NCBI GenBank assembly: GCA_902601865.1 | Contig: CACKOX010000007.1 | Coordinates: 1-58,784 of the forward strand | Source of the DNA: an uncultured Alphaproteobacteria bacterium | GTDB lineage: Bacteria > Pseudomonadota > Alphaproteobacteria > HIMB59 | Direction: 5' to 3' | DNA: 58,784 nt | Shown: positions 34,167-42,728 of the stretch, in pieces | Numbering within the stretch: the first letter of the stretch is position 1 | Layout of the letters: each line of letters opens with the position of its first letter | Position numbers and translations under genes: made by a program | The notes under the pieces: generated by a model | The model's database searches: none | What the model saw: only the letters and a program-made list of their open reading frames with translations | What the model was told of the DNA's origin: nothing

Positions 34167-36094
34167 TTTGTTTTAATTATCCTTAATATTTTAGTTGATA
34201 TAGTTTTTGTTGTTAACCCAAATTTTTTAAATACTTCACTCCCGGGAGCACTTGCACCAAAAATATCTAATCCAAAAATATTTTCTGAATCTGTAAATTT
34301 ATTCCAATACATAGTTGAGCCAGCTTCAATTACAAAAGTTTTATCTAATTTAGAGTCCAACAAAGTAATTTTAAAAGATCTCGATTGCTTTTCAAAAATT
34401 GATGTAGATGGCATAGATATTACTTTTGTGATAATCCCGTTTTTCTTCAAAACTTCAGCAATATTTACAGCTAAAGATACTTCTGAGCCAGTTGCTATAA
34501 TTGTAATATCGTTATTTTTTTTTGGCCCGCTTATTACATAAGCCCCCTTGAAGTTTTTTGAAACTAATTTTTTATTAGAAATTTGAGGTAAATTTTGCCT
34601 TGAAAGGCATATAAATGATGGAGCAGTATCAATTTTTAAGGCCTCTTTCCAACACACTATTGTTTCTTTGAGATCACAAGGCCTAAAAACATAGCTATTT
34701 GGTATTAGTCTTAACATATTAATTTGCTCTATAGGTTGATGAGTAGGTCCATCTTCACCTAAACCAATAGAGTCGTGCGTGAAAACTTGAATAGGATCAA
34801 TTTTCATTAAAGCAGCAAGACGAAGACTTGGCTTCATGTAATCAGCAAAACTTAAAAAAGTCCCTGAATAGGTTTTATAAATTTTAGTAGCTGCAATTCC
34901 ATTCATTATAGCAGCCATTCCGTGTTCTCTTACACCATAATGAATATATTGACCTGACATATTTTCACTATTCATGACAGTCATCTCTTTACCTTTAGTA
35001 TTATTAGAGCCAGTTAAATCTGCAGAACCTCCAAGGATTGGATGATCTCCTTTGATATAATTTAAGATTGCCTCAGAGGATTTTCTAGTAGCTTGATCAG
35101 AATTAAAATTTTTCAAATCTAATTCTATCTTGTTAAATAACTTATCTATATCTTTTTTAGATAAATTTGAATGAAGTGTTGATTTAGACTTTTTGTAAAA
35201 CTTTTTATTTTTATTAGCAGAATCCCTCCAAATCTTTAAGAGTTTATTTGGTATTTGAAATGGTTTTTCGCTCCAAGATAATTTAATTCTAGTTAAATTA
35301 ACTTCATCTGAGCCTAAAGGTGAACCATGTGATGATGCTTTGGCAGACTTGTTAGGTGAACCAAAACCAATAGTGGTTTTAAAATTTAGCAAACATGGAG
35401 CGTTAGATATTTGCGCTTTTTTAAATAAGTCATAAATATTTTGATGGTCATGACCTTTACCACTATGTACCTCCCAATTAACTGACTTGAACCTTAGGTT
35501 TGTATTATCGCTAAAAGCTAAGTCAGTGGACCCGTCGATACTAATATTGTTGTTATCATATATTAATATCAAATTATTTAACTTTAGGTGTCCAGCTAGA
35601 CTTATCGCCTCTTGGCTAATTCCCTCCATCAAACAACCATCACCACAAAAGACATATACTTTTGGTGTTTTTGATAATTTTCTTTCTATTGATAATTTTT
35701 TAAGTGCTATGGCCATTCCAACTGCGTTTGAAATCCCTTGTCCAAGAGGACCAGTTGTGATTTCAATACCTGCATCTGGTTCATATTCTGGATGCCCTGC
35801 AGTGATCGAGTCTAATTGTCTGAAATTTCTAATTTGAGATAATGTCATTTTTTTATAACCCGTGAGATATAAAAGGGAGTAAAGTAACATCGAGCCATGC
35901 CCGTTAGATAAAACGAATCGATCTCTAAGCAGCCAACTTGGATCATCTGGGTTATGTACCAGAAAATTATGAAAAAGAACTGTAGCTATGTCTGCCATTC
36001 CCATCGGCATACCAGGATGACCAGATTTTGCTTTTTCTACCGCATCGATTGATAAAAATCTGATACAATTTGCTAATTCGTTGTAATTTTTCAA
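34163..36094 (-). CDS. tkt: Transketolase
   Basis: Thiamine-diphosphate enzyme of the non-oxidative pentose phosphate pathway, 643 residues, normal. Seen: AKSGHPGMPMGMADIATVLF, FVLSNGHGSMLLYSLLYLTG, GPLGQGISNAVGMAIA, the ThDP motif GDGCLMEGISQEA ... NNISIDG, YGVREHGMAAIMNGIA, HDSIGLGEDGPTHQPIEQ. First gene of the tkt-gap-fbaB-efp run; divergent from the zapB-like gene across 35 bases. Confidence 0.97.
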   Translation of the reverse strand: MKNYNELANCIRFLSIDAVEKAKSGHPGMPMGMADIATVLFHNFLVHNPDDPSWLLRDRFVLSNGHGSMLLYSLLYLTGYKKMTLSQIRNFRQLDSITAGHPEYEPDAGIEITTGPLGQGISNAVGMAIALKKLSIERKLSKTPKVYVFCGDGCLMEGISQEAISLAGHLKLNNLILIYDNNNISIDGSTDLAFSDNTNLRFKSVNWEVHSGKGHDHQNIYDLFKKAQISNAPCLLNFKTTIGFGSPNKSAKASSHGSPLGSDEVNLTRIKLSWSEKPFQIPNKLLKIWRDSANKNKKFYKKSKSTLHSNLSKKDIDKLFNKIELDLKNFNSDQATRKSSEAILNYIKGDHPILGGSADLTGSNNTKGKEMTVMNSENMSGQYIHYGVREHGMAAIMNGIAATKIYKTYSGTFLSFADYMKPSLRLAALMKIDPIQVFTHDSIGLGEDGPTHQPIEQINMLRLIPNSYVFRPCDLKETIVCWKEALKIDTAPSFICLSRQNLPQISNKKLVSKNFKGAYVISGPKKNNDITIIATGSEVSLAVNIAEVLKKNGIITKVISMPSTSIFEKQSRSFKITLLDSKLDKTFVIEAGSTMYWNKFTDSENIFGLDIFGASAPGSEVFKKFGLTTKTISTKILRIIKTK

Positions 36095-36129
36095 TGGAAT
36101 AACTTTACTTAATAACTAATAATTAAAGT

Positions 36130-36390
36130 ATGAATGAATTTCAACAACAAATACTTCAAAAAATAGAGCAAATTGCATCAAAACTTCAAAATTACAAAAC
36201 CAGCAATCAAGAATTGATGAGAGAGAAACAAGAATTAAAAGCCAAATTAGAATATCTCGAAAGAAGGGAGTCAGAATTAGTCTCTGAACTAGAAAATAAT
36301 AAACTTGAATTATCAGAAAAATCTCAACTTATAGATCAAGCAACAAATAAAATTGAGGAACTTTTAGGTTCAATTGATATAGATGGCTAA
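36130..36390 (+). CDS. Small coiled-coil protein upstream of zapA (ZapB/DUF4164-like)
   Basis: 86 residues, one long heptad-rich helix (IEQIASKLQNYKTSNQELM to ESELVSELENNKLEL) with a short C-terminus EELLGSIDIDG. Alphaproteobacteria often carry such a small coiled-coil gene (DUF4164) directly before zapA, and it overlaps zapA by 8 bases here. By position and shape a FtsZ-ring associated role like ZapB is plausible, but there is no motif that proves it. Confidence 0.7.
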   Translation: MNEFQQQILQKIEQIASKLQNYKTSNQELMREKQELKAKLEYLERRESELVSELENNKLELSEKSQLIDQATNKIEELLGSIDIDG

Positions 36391-36715
36391 TTTAACTCTA
36401 ACAATTGGAGGAAGGCCGCTAAAAATACAGTGCTCTGATAACAATGTTGAAGCAGTTAAAGAGATTGCTTCTACTATTAGTAAATTAATAGAAGATGAAA
36501 AAAAAGAAAATGTTCCCTTTTTAACCTCTACTCTTATTGCTTATTTAAAATCTATGGAGGACGTATTAAAAAAAGAAAAAATATTACAAGACTCTTTAAA
36601 TAAGAAATTATTTTATGAGAGTCGGATTCAAGAGTTACAAAATGAAAATCATAATTTAAAATCTGACATTGAACAAATTTTTAAAAAATTAAATGACAAT
36701 CTAATTGTTGAATAA
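36383..36715 (+). CDS. zapA: Cell division protein ZapA
   Basis: 110 residues. The N-terminal beta part is LTLTIGGRPLKIQCSDNN and the rest is a coiled coil, the ZapA layout, in which dimers bundle FtsZ filaments. Overlaps both neighbours: 8 bases with the coiled-coil gene before it and 11 with the cyclo-ligase after it. In many proteobacteria 6S RNA (ssrS) lies between zapA and the cyclo-ligase gene; the overlap rules that out here. Confidence 0.83.
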   Translation: MANLTLTIGGRPLKIQCSDNNVEAVKEIASTISKLIEDEKKENVPFLTSTLIAYLKSMEDVLKKEKILQDSLNKKLFYESRIQELQNENHNLKSDIEQIFKKLNDNLIVE

Positions 36716-37271
36716 AAAACAAATACGTAATTACCACCTTGATCTAAGAATGAAACTTAGTATTTCGGACTTAGATACTTATTCTGGTATGGTAAATTCA
36801 AAAATTTTAGAAATAATAGAAAAAATTAATCCACAAAAATCTGTTGGTTTGTTTTATCCATATAAAAACGAAGTAGATGTATTGAGGATATCAAATAATT
36901 TAATAAATAAAAATATCACATGCTCGCTTCCACGAGTAATATCAAAAGGAGCTGCTTTAAAGTACTTTGAATATAACCCTCATAATCCAAGTTTAGAAAA
37001 AGGTTTTGGTGGAATAATGGAACCTACTGGTGAAGTAGCTTTAGATCCTGATATAATTATTGCATCTTGTTCAGCGTTCAATGAACAAGGCTATAGAGTA
37101 GGTTACGGTGGAGGTTTTTTTGACAGAACAATTGAAGAATTAAAAAAAAAAGGAAATTTAAAAACTATTTTAGCTGCCTTTGAAATTCAAAAAACTAACT
37201 TTAATTTTCAAGAAAGTTTTGACCAAAAAGTTGATTATATTTGTTCAGAGCAGAAAATCTATTCCTTATGA
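36705..37271 (+). CDS. fthC: 5-formyltetrahydrofolate cyclo-ligase
   Basis: ATP-dependent conversion of 5-formyl-THF to 5,10-methenyl-THF, recovering a storage or inhibitory folate. 188 residues from TTG at 36705. Conserved features: KKQIRNYHLDLRMKLS, SVGLFYPYKNEVDV, CSLPRVI, and the C-terminal substrate/ATP region FNEQGYRVGYGGGFFDRTIEEL. Links with fhs elsewhere in the window through folate C1 metabolism. Overlaps ymdB by 4 bases. Also called ygfA. Confidence 0.92.
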   Translation: MLNKKQIRNYHLDLRMKLSISDLDTYSGMVNSKILEIIEKINPQKSVGLFYPYKNEVDVLRISNNLINKNITCSLPRVISKGAALKYFEYNPHNPSLEKGFGGIMEPTGEVALDPDIIIASCSAFNEQGYRVGYGGGFFDRTIEELKKKGNLKTILAAFEIQKTNFNFQESFDQKVDYICSEQKIYSL

Positions 37272-38083
37272 ATTTTTTAGTTATAGGAGATGTTGTTGGA
37301 AGATCAGGTAGAACAGCTCTCAAAGAAAATTTAAAAAAAATACAAAAACAATTTAAAATTGATTTTACTATTGTGAATGCTGAAAATTCAGCAGGTGGTT
37401 ACGGGCTTACAGGAAAAATATATGAGGATCTTATTAGCTGGGGAGCTGATGCTATTACTTTAGGAAATCATGCTTGGAAACAAAAAGAGATCATTGACTA
37501 TATGGATAGCAATCCAAATCACAGTATTATAAGACCTTTGAATTTTGAAGCTGGTTCACCAGGTAAAGGATTTAAAATCTTTACTCATAAAAATGGTAAT
37601 AGAATATTAGTAAGCCAAATTCACGGTCAAACATTTATAGATCTTCCTTTAGATAATCCTTTTAATTCTATTGACACGCAGCTCTTGTCTATAATTAATG
37701 ACCATAATATTGATTTTTCATTTTTAGAGGTCCACGCGGAGGTTACCTCTGAAAAAAATGGTATAGCTCAAAATTATGATGGAAAATTTACTTGCATATA
37801 TGGAACGCATGTTCATATCCCAACCTCAGACGCAAGAGTATTGGAAAAAGGCACTTGTTTTCAAACTGATATTGGCATGACAGGTGATTATAATTCTGTT
37901 ATTGGTATGAAAAAAGAAAATGCCATTAAGAGAATGAGAACCGGATCTAATACGCACAGGCTTGAACCGGCCGAAGGAATTGCAACTATTTCAGGAGCAA
38001 TAATAACTACCAATGAAGAAAAGAAAAATTCAATTCAATCTATTCAAATAGGTGGTGTTTTGGACAGTAATTTATTATCTTAG
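37268..38083 (+). CDS. YmdB-family metallophosphoesterase (TIGR00282)
   Basis: From ATG at 37268 (overlapping the previous stop as ATGA) the protein has 271 residues. Metal-binding motifs are FLVIGDVVGRSGR, NAENSAGGYGLT, LGNHAWKQKEI, DFSFLEVHAEVTSEK and IYGTHVHIPTSD, the last carrying the catalytic histidines. Bacillus YmdB is a 2',3'-cyclic nucleotide phosphodiesterase affecting mRNA turnover. The zapA-fthC-ymdB-yebC order is common in alphaproteobacteria. Physiological role here unknown. Confidence 0.92.
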   Translation: MNFLVIGDVVGRSGRTALKENLKKIQKQFKIDFTIVNAENSAGGYGLTGKIYEDLISWGADAITLGNHAWKQKEIIDYMDSNPNHSIIRPLNFEAGSPGKGFKIFTHKNGNRILVSQIHGQTFIDLPLDNPFNSIDTQLLSIINDHNIDFSFLEVHAEVTSEKNGIAQNYDGKFTCIYGTHVHIPTSDARVLEKGTCFQTDIGMTGDYNSVIGMKKENAIKRMRTGSNTHRLEPAEGIATISGAIITTNEEKKNSIQSIQIGGVLDSNLLS

Positions 38084-38086
38084 ATC

Positions 38087-38827
38087 ATGGCAGGGCATTC
38101 AAAATTTAAAAATATTCAATATCGTAAAGGTGCTCAGGATAAAAAAAGAGCAAAACAATTTGCAAAAATAGGAAGAGAAATTCAAATAGCTGTGAAAATA
38201 GGAGGAACAGACCCAGAGTCTAATCCAAGATTAAGACTAGCTATAACTAATGCCCGAAGTGTTAACATGCCTAAGGACAATGTAGATAGAGCGATTAATA
38301 AAAATAATACCGATACTGCGGATTACTCTGAAGTGCGTTACGAAGGTTATGGTCCTTTTGGAACAGCTTTTATAGTTGAGGCTTTAACAGATAATAAAAA
38401 CAGAACAGCCTCTGAGATAAGGTCTATTTTTTCTAAAAATGGAGGAAATTTAGGGGAGACAGGAAGCGTAAGTTTTAATTTTAATAAAGTCGGTGAAATA
38501 CAAGTAAAAAAAGAAATTGATGATGGTGCATTAGAAGACTTACTTGACCATGGACTAGAGGACTACAACAAAGAGGAAGAGATAACATATATTTATTGCT
38601 CTTACGAGACATTAGCATCATTAGAGAAAATATTACGAGAAAGAAAATTTGAAATTGAAAGTGCCAATATTATTTGGAAGCCAAATTTAATTGTCAAAAT
38701 TGAAAAAGAAGAAGAGCTAACAAAACTAGTCAAATTAAATGATGAATTAGAGGATAATGATGATGTTCAAAATTGCTTTTCAAATCTCGATTTTGACTCT
38801 AGTTTATTAGAGGTTACTAATGCCTGA
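38087..38827 (+). CDS. yebC: YebC/PmpR family (TACO1-like) protein
   Basis: 246 residues starting MAGHSKFKNIQYRKGAQDKKRAKQ..., the family signature, followed by NPRLRLAITNARSVNMPKDNVDRAI, YEGYGPFGTAFIVEALTDNKNRTA and FSKNGGNLGETGSVSFNF. Once called transcriptional regulators, these proteins help ribosomes through polyproline and related stalls, complementing EF-P, which is also in this window. Overlaps the next gene by 8 bases. In most proteobacteria ruvC comes next; it does not here. Confidence 0.95.
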   Translation: MAGHSKFKNIQYRKGAQDKKRAKQFAKIGREIQIAVKIGGTDPESNPRLRLAITNARSVNMPKDNVDRAINKNNTDTADYSEVRYEGYGPFGTAFIVEALTDNKNRTASEIRSIFSKNGGNLGETGSVSFNFNKVGEIQVKKEIDDGALEDLLDHGLEDYNKEEEITYIYCSYETLASLEKILRERKFEIESANIIWKPNLIVKIEKEEELTKLVKLNDELEDNDDVQNCFSNLDFDSSLLEVTNA

Positions 38828-39140
38828 TAAAGCATGGAAGAATAGAGAAAGACTTGTTGCAAAGTTTTTTGGTGGTTTGAGAAACGCTCTAAGTGGGATT
38901 AATTCAAAAGTTACTCATGCAGACGTAATTCATGATAATTTATTTATAGAGTGTAAATTAAGAGCTAAGCATACGGCAATTAAATTATGGGATGACACAA
39001 AATCTTTTGCTGACAAGGAAAAAAAAACCCCAGTTATTGCACTATGTGAAAAAAATAGACCTGGTTTTTGGATAATGGTACATTCAGATGATTTTGATAA
39101 AGTTTCCAAAGAGCTTAAAAATAAAAAAATAATTGAATAA
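38820..39140 (+). CDS. Small PD-(D/E)XK nuclease-like protein in the ruvCAB position
   Basis: 106 residues, not a known named family to me. A basic N-terminal helix KNRERLVAKFFGGLRN is followed by VTHADVIHDNLFIECKLR, where D35 and E44-C-K46 fit the D...ExK core of PD-(D/E)XK nucleases, and by TPVIALCEKNRPGFWIMVHSDDF, like the last strand pair of the fold. The shape recalls small phage-type resolvases and restriction-like endonucleases. It overlaps yebC by 8 bases and precedes tolQ by 9, the slot where ruvC, ruvA and ruvB normally lie. A Holliday-junction or other DNA-repair role is inference; cleavage activity is unproven. Confidence 0.7.
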   Translation: MPDKAWKNRERLVAKFFGGLRNALSGINSKVTHADVIHDNLFIECKLRAKHTAIKLWDDTKSFADKEKKTPVIALCEKNRPGFWIMVHSDDFDKVSKELKNKKIIE

Positions 39141-39149
39141 GAGTAATAT

Positions 39150-39848
39150 ATGGAAGAAATAGTTAACTTAGCCGCCCTTGAGGGCTCAGTAGATTTCTCA
39201 ATGATGGGAATGTTTCTCAAATCTGATTGGGTTGTAAAATTTGTAATCGTATTGTTAGTGATTTTTTCAATTCAATCTTGGAAGACAATCATTCAAAAAA
39301 TTCTACTAATAAATAAAATAAAAAAAATATCCAAAAAATTTGAAAACCATTTTTGGTCTGGTGTCTCTTTGGACGAGCTTTACCAGCAAATTGATGATTT
39401 CGATCAGGAAAGCTTCTCAAATATTTTTAGAAATATTATGAATGAGTATGAAAAATCAAGGATGCAAAAAAATAAAGTTGACTCTGCTTTTATTCAGAGA
39501 CTTTATACTTCTCTTGATTTAAGTATTGCTACTGAAGATACAAATCTAAATAAGGGACTTTCATTTTTGGCATCTTCTGGTTCTGTAGCACCATTTATTG
39601 GATTATTTGGAACAGTTTGGGGAATTATGAATAGTTTTCAAGCAATTGCAATTGCTCAAAATACTAACCTTGCTGTTGTAGCGCCTGGTATAGCAGAAGC
39701 TTTGTTTGTAACAGCTTTAGGTCTTTTCGTGGCTATACCTTCAACTGCTTATTACAACCTTATAACCTCAAAGATTGATAATTATTTGTCAGAAGCTGAA
39801 AGTTTTGGAAAGGACCTCGTTAATATAATTTCACGCCAAGTAAAGTAA
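39150..39848 (+). CDS. tolQ: Tol-Pal system proton channel subunit TolQ
   Basis: MotA/ExbB-family inner-membrane protein, 232 residues, three helices. The first helix lies at about residues 27-45 and the conserved GLSFLASSGSVAPFIGLFGTVWGIMNSF with the following AVVAPGIAEALFVTALGLFVAIPS forms the channel pair. It works with TolR to power outer-membrane constriction at division. It starts the tolQRA run, 9 bases after the nuclease-like gene. Confidence 0.96.
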   Translation: MEEIVNLAALEGSVDFSMMGMFLKSDWVVKFVIVLLVIFSIQSWKTIIQKILLINKIKKISKKFENHFWSGVSLDELYQQIDDFDQESFSNIFRNIMNEYEKSRMQKNKVDSAFIQRLYTSLDLSIATEDTNLNKGLSFLASSGSVAPFIGLFGTVWGIMNSFQAIAIAQNTNLAVVAPGIAEALFVTALGLFVAIPSTAYYNLITSKIDNYLSEAESFGKDLVNIISRQVK

Positions 39849-39852
39849 GCAC

Positions 39853-40248
39853 ATGAGAAAAAAACATCGACCTGTTTCAAATATAAATGTTACCCCTATG
39901 GTTGATGTGATGTTGGTTTTATTAATTGTATTTATGGTTACTGCCCCTCTTCTTACCGTTGGGGTTCCTGTTAACCTACCAAAAGTTGAAGCTAATTCTT
40001 TAGATGCACAAAAGGAACCTCTAGAAATTTCAATTAATGAAAACAACGAAATTTATTTAGGTGAGGATCAAATACCCTTTGAAGAGTTGATTTTAAAAGT
40101 GAAAACTATTGCAGGCTCCAATACAGATATTCGTATCTTTTTAAGAGCAGACACTTCAATTGATTATGGAGAAGTCATGAAAGTACTTGGAGCATTAAAT
40201 ACTTCTGGTTTTTTAAAAATTGCTCTCGTTACAAAAAAGCCAAGCTAA
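39853..40248 (+). CDS. tolR: Tol-Pal system protein TolR
   Basis: ExbD-family protein, 131 residues with a single helix near the N-terminus. NVTPMVDVMLVLLIVFMVTAPLL contains the channel Asp (in PMVDVML). The periplasmic part ends in typical fashion with VMKVLGALNTSGFLKIALVTKK. Sits 4 bases after tolQ and directly abuts tolA. Confidence 0.96.
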   Translation: MRKKHRPVSNINVTPMVDVMLVLLIVFMVTAPLLTVGVPVNLPKVEANSLDAQKEPLEISINENNEIYLGEDQIPFEELILKVKTIAGSNTDIRIFLRADTSIDYGEVMKVLGALNTSGFLKIALVTKKPS

Positions 40249-41253
40249 TTGTCTACTATCTCATTACTTAACCCCTACAGAAATTTTATTTTACTCATTG
40301 AAAACATAAGTTACAAAAAAGGTGATTTTTATTTCCAAATAGTCTCATTTCTGTTGCATCTATTAATTTTGATACCAATGATTAATTTTACTTTTGAAAA
40401 AAAAATTAGTGATATTCCAATGATACTACCTATTGAAATGTTTATCGTCGAAGAAGAGACTGCTGCACCTGAATTTGTTGAAGAAATTAATGAAATTGTT
40501 CCAACATTCCAAGAAGAGACTCAGCAGCAAAGTGAAGCTGAAGTTATTCAACCAGCAGTTAAAGAAATAACTTCACAAGAAAAAATAGATCCAGTTATTC
40601 AGGAGAGTGAGCAGGAAGTATTACTAGATAATTCCTCAGATAAAACAAATGAATTTGTAATTGATCAAAAGATCAAACCTGAAATCAAAAAGCCATTAGA
40701 AGAAACACCACCTCCAACTGAAAATGATTTTGAAATTAAATTGAAACAAAAACCTGAACCTAAAGATATACCGGAACCAAAAAAAGATATTGAGATTGTT
40801 GTTAAGAAAAAACCAGTAAAGAAAACTTTTAACGTCAGCACCGTTTTAAAAGATTTAGAAAATCAAGATAAAGAATTTAAAAAGGAACAAGAGGCCTATG
40901 AAATTAAACAAGATGAAGTTTTTACAGAAAAAGTTGGACCCTCGATGACCATTTCAGAAATTGATTTGTTAAGGCAACAATTGCATGCCTGTCTTAACCT
41001 TAATGTTGGAGTTGCTAATTTAAAAGAAATCAAGCCTGTCATTTTTATAGAGGTTAATCCAGATAGAACTGTAAAAAGCGCGAAAGTAGTCAACAAAGAA
41101 AAATTAACTGATCCATCATTTAGAACTGCCGCAGAGGCTGCTATGAGGGCAGTTAATAATCCAGATTGCAGCCCTCTTTTATTACCTCAGGATAAATATG
41201 ATCAATGGAAGGAAATAAATTTTACCTTTGATTTCAGCTGGATGTTTGATTAA
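40249..41253 (+). CDS. tolA: Tol-Pal system protein TolA (TonB-like)
   Basis: 334 residues from TTG at 40249, which directly follows the tolR stop; the first ATG is too far inside. One N-terminal helix (about residues 27-47), then a long charged, Pro-rich linker that changes from acidic to Lys-rich (KPEPKDIPEPKK), then a C-terminal domain from about residue 225 with CLNLNVGVANLK and KPVIFIEVNPDRTVKSAKVV, matching TolA domain III. The Ala/Lys-rich helical rod of enterobacterial TolA is missing. It spans the periplasm between TolQR and TolB-Pal. Confidence 0.85.
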   Translation: MSTISLLNPYRNFILLIENISYKKGDFYFQIVSFLLHLLILIPMINFTFEKKISDIPMILPIEMFIVEEETAAPEFVEEINEIVPTFQEETQQQSEAEVIQPAVKEITSQEKIDPVIQESEQEVLLDNSSDKTNEFVIDQKIKPEIKKPLEETPPPTENDFEIKLKQKPEPKDIPEPKKDIEIVVKKKPVKKTFNVSTVLKDLENQDKEFKKEQEAYEIKQDEVFTEKVGPSMTISEIDLLRQQLHACLNLNVGVANLKEIKPVIFIEVNPDRTVKSAKVVNKEKLTDPSFRTAAEAAMRAVNNPDCSPLLLPQDKYDQWKEINFTFDFSWMFD

Positions 41254-41275
41254 TTAAAATTTAATATAAAGAGTC

Positions 41276-41281
41276 TATAAT
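41276..41281 (+). promoter_or_regulatory. -10 box six bases before tolB
   Basis: A consensus TATAAT at 41276-41281, then 6 bases to the tolB ATG at 41288. A weak -35 candidate (TTAAAA, 41254-41259) is 16 bases upstream. It predicts a tolB transcript separate from tolQRA, starting at or next to the A of the start codon. Confidence 0.5.
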
Positions 41282-41287
41282 TTATCC

Positions 41288-42604
41288 ATGATAAAAAAAA
41301 TTCTAGTTATTTTGTTTTTTTCACTTAGCGCTAATGCGGCTTTGGATGTAACAATTTCCCAGGGCAAGGTTGAACCAACACCTATTGCAATAACTCAAAT
41401 ATTTGGTGAAGACTCAGAAACTGCGAGATATGGGAATACTTTAAGGCAAATCATTAACAATAATCTTACAAATTCTGGTCTTTTTTACACAGTGAATGAA
41501 GATCTTTATATACAATCAGACAATTTAGTTGAAAAAGTTCCACGTTTCGAAGACTGGAAACTAATTAAAGCACAGTTTCTGTTAAGTGCAGATGTTAGTA
41601 AAACAGATAAAGGTATCAGGTTACGTATGAGGCTTTATGATGTATTCAATAGAAAAGAGATAGAAAAATTACAACTAACAATACCCGACGAAGATCTGAT
41701 AAGAAGAGTAGGCCATACTGTAAGTGACATTGTTTACGAAAGAATAACAGGTGAGACAGGTTATTTTGATACAAGAATTGTATATGTCTCAGAAATTGGT
41801 CCATTAGATCAAAGAGTTAAAAGATTAGCAATCATGGATCAAGACGGACATCTGGATAGTCATCAATTTTTAACTGATGGAAAAAATTTGGTTTTAACGC
41901 CTCGTTTCGCACCAAATAATCAAATAATAACTTATATGGAGTATAAAAATAATCTTCCAAGAGTTTATATTTATAATCTTAAAACAGGTGAAAGAGAAAT
42001 TGTTGGAGATTTTCCTGGAATGACTTTTGCTCCTAGATTTTCCCCAGATAGTCAAAGTGTAATAATGTCTTTTTCAGATCCCAATACAGCAAATTCTGAA
42101 TTATATTTAATGGACTTAAACACCAGATCTCTCTCAAGACTAACAAATGACTCTGGAATAGATACCTCTCCTTCTTTTTCTCCAAATGGAGAAAAAATTG
42201 TTTTTAATTCTGACCGAGGTGGAAGTCCTCAGTTATTTATAATGGACAAGAATGGAGATAACATAAGAAGAATTTCAAAGGGTAGAGGTACTTACGGAAA
42301 TCCTGTATGGTCACCTAGAGGTGATTTAATTGCTTTTACTAAGTTAACCCAGGGTAATTTTCATATAGGGGTCATGGATACAAATGGTAATAATGAAAGG
42401 GTAATAGTTAGAGATTTCGCCCTAGAGTCCCCGGCTTGGTCACCAAATGGTAGATATTTGATATTTCATAGACAAAAAAGGTCAAATCTCGATGGAACAG
42501 GCGGAGAGGTAACAATAAACTTCATAGATATAACTGGTTACAACGAAAGGATTATTCCGACCCCTTTGGATGGAAGTGACCCCGCATGGTCTCCTTTATT
42601 ATAA
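41288..42604 (+). CDS. tolB: Tol-Pal system beta-propeller protein TolB
   Basis: Periplasmic propeller that links TolA to Pal. 438 residues with a signal peptide ending SANAA (residues 1-18). N-terminal domain AITQIFGEDSE, then six WD40-like repeats recognisable by repeated blocks such as FAPRFSPDSQSV, TSPSFSPNGEKIVFNSDRGG, GNPVWSPRGDLIAFT and ESPAWSPNGRYLIF. Pal follows after 124 bases. Confidence 0.96.
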   Translation: MIKKILVILFFSLSANAALDVTISQGKVEPTPIAITQIFGEDSETARYGNTLRQIINNNLTNSGLFYTVNEDLYIQSDNLVEKVPRFEDWKLIKAQFLLSADVSKTDKGIRLRMRLYDVFNRKEIEKLQLTIPDEDLIRRVGHTVSDIVYERITGETGYFDTRIVYVSEIGPLDQRVKRLAIMDQDGHLDSHQFLTDGKNLVLTPRFAPNNQIITYMEYKNNLPRVYIYNLKTGEREIVGDFPGMTFAPRFSPDSQSVIMSFSDPNTANSELYLMDLNTRSLSRLTNDSGIDTSPSFSPNGEKIVFNSDRGGSPQLFIMDKNGDNIRRISKGRGTYGNPVWSPRGDLIAFTKLTQGNFHIGVMDTNGNNERVIVRDFALESPAWSPNGRYLIFHRQKRSNLDGTGGEVTINFIDITGYNERIIPTPLDGSDPAWSPLL

Positions 42605-42728
42605 AAAATTAATATAAATCAACAAATTTGAATTAAAATTTAATAATAATTATCTTGATTTCCAAAAAATTCAGTGTTTATTTAGCTAAATTATAGTAAA
42701 AATATATTTTACGTGGAGATTTATAATA

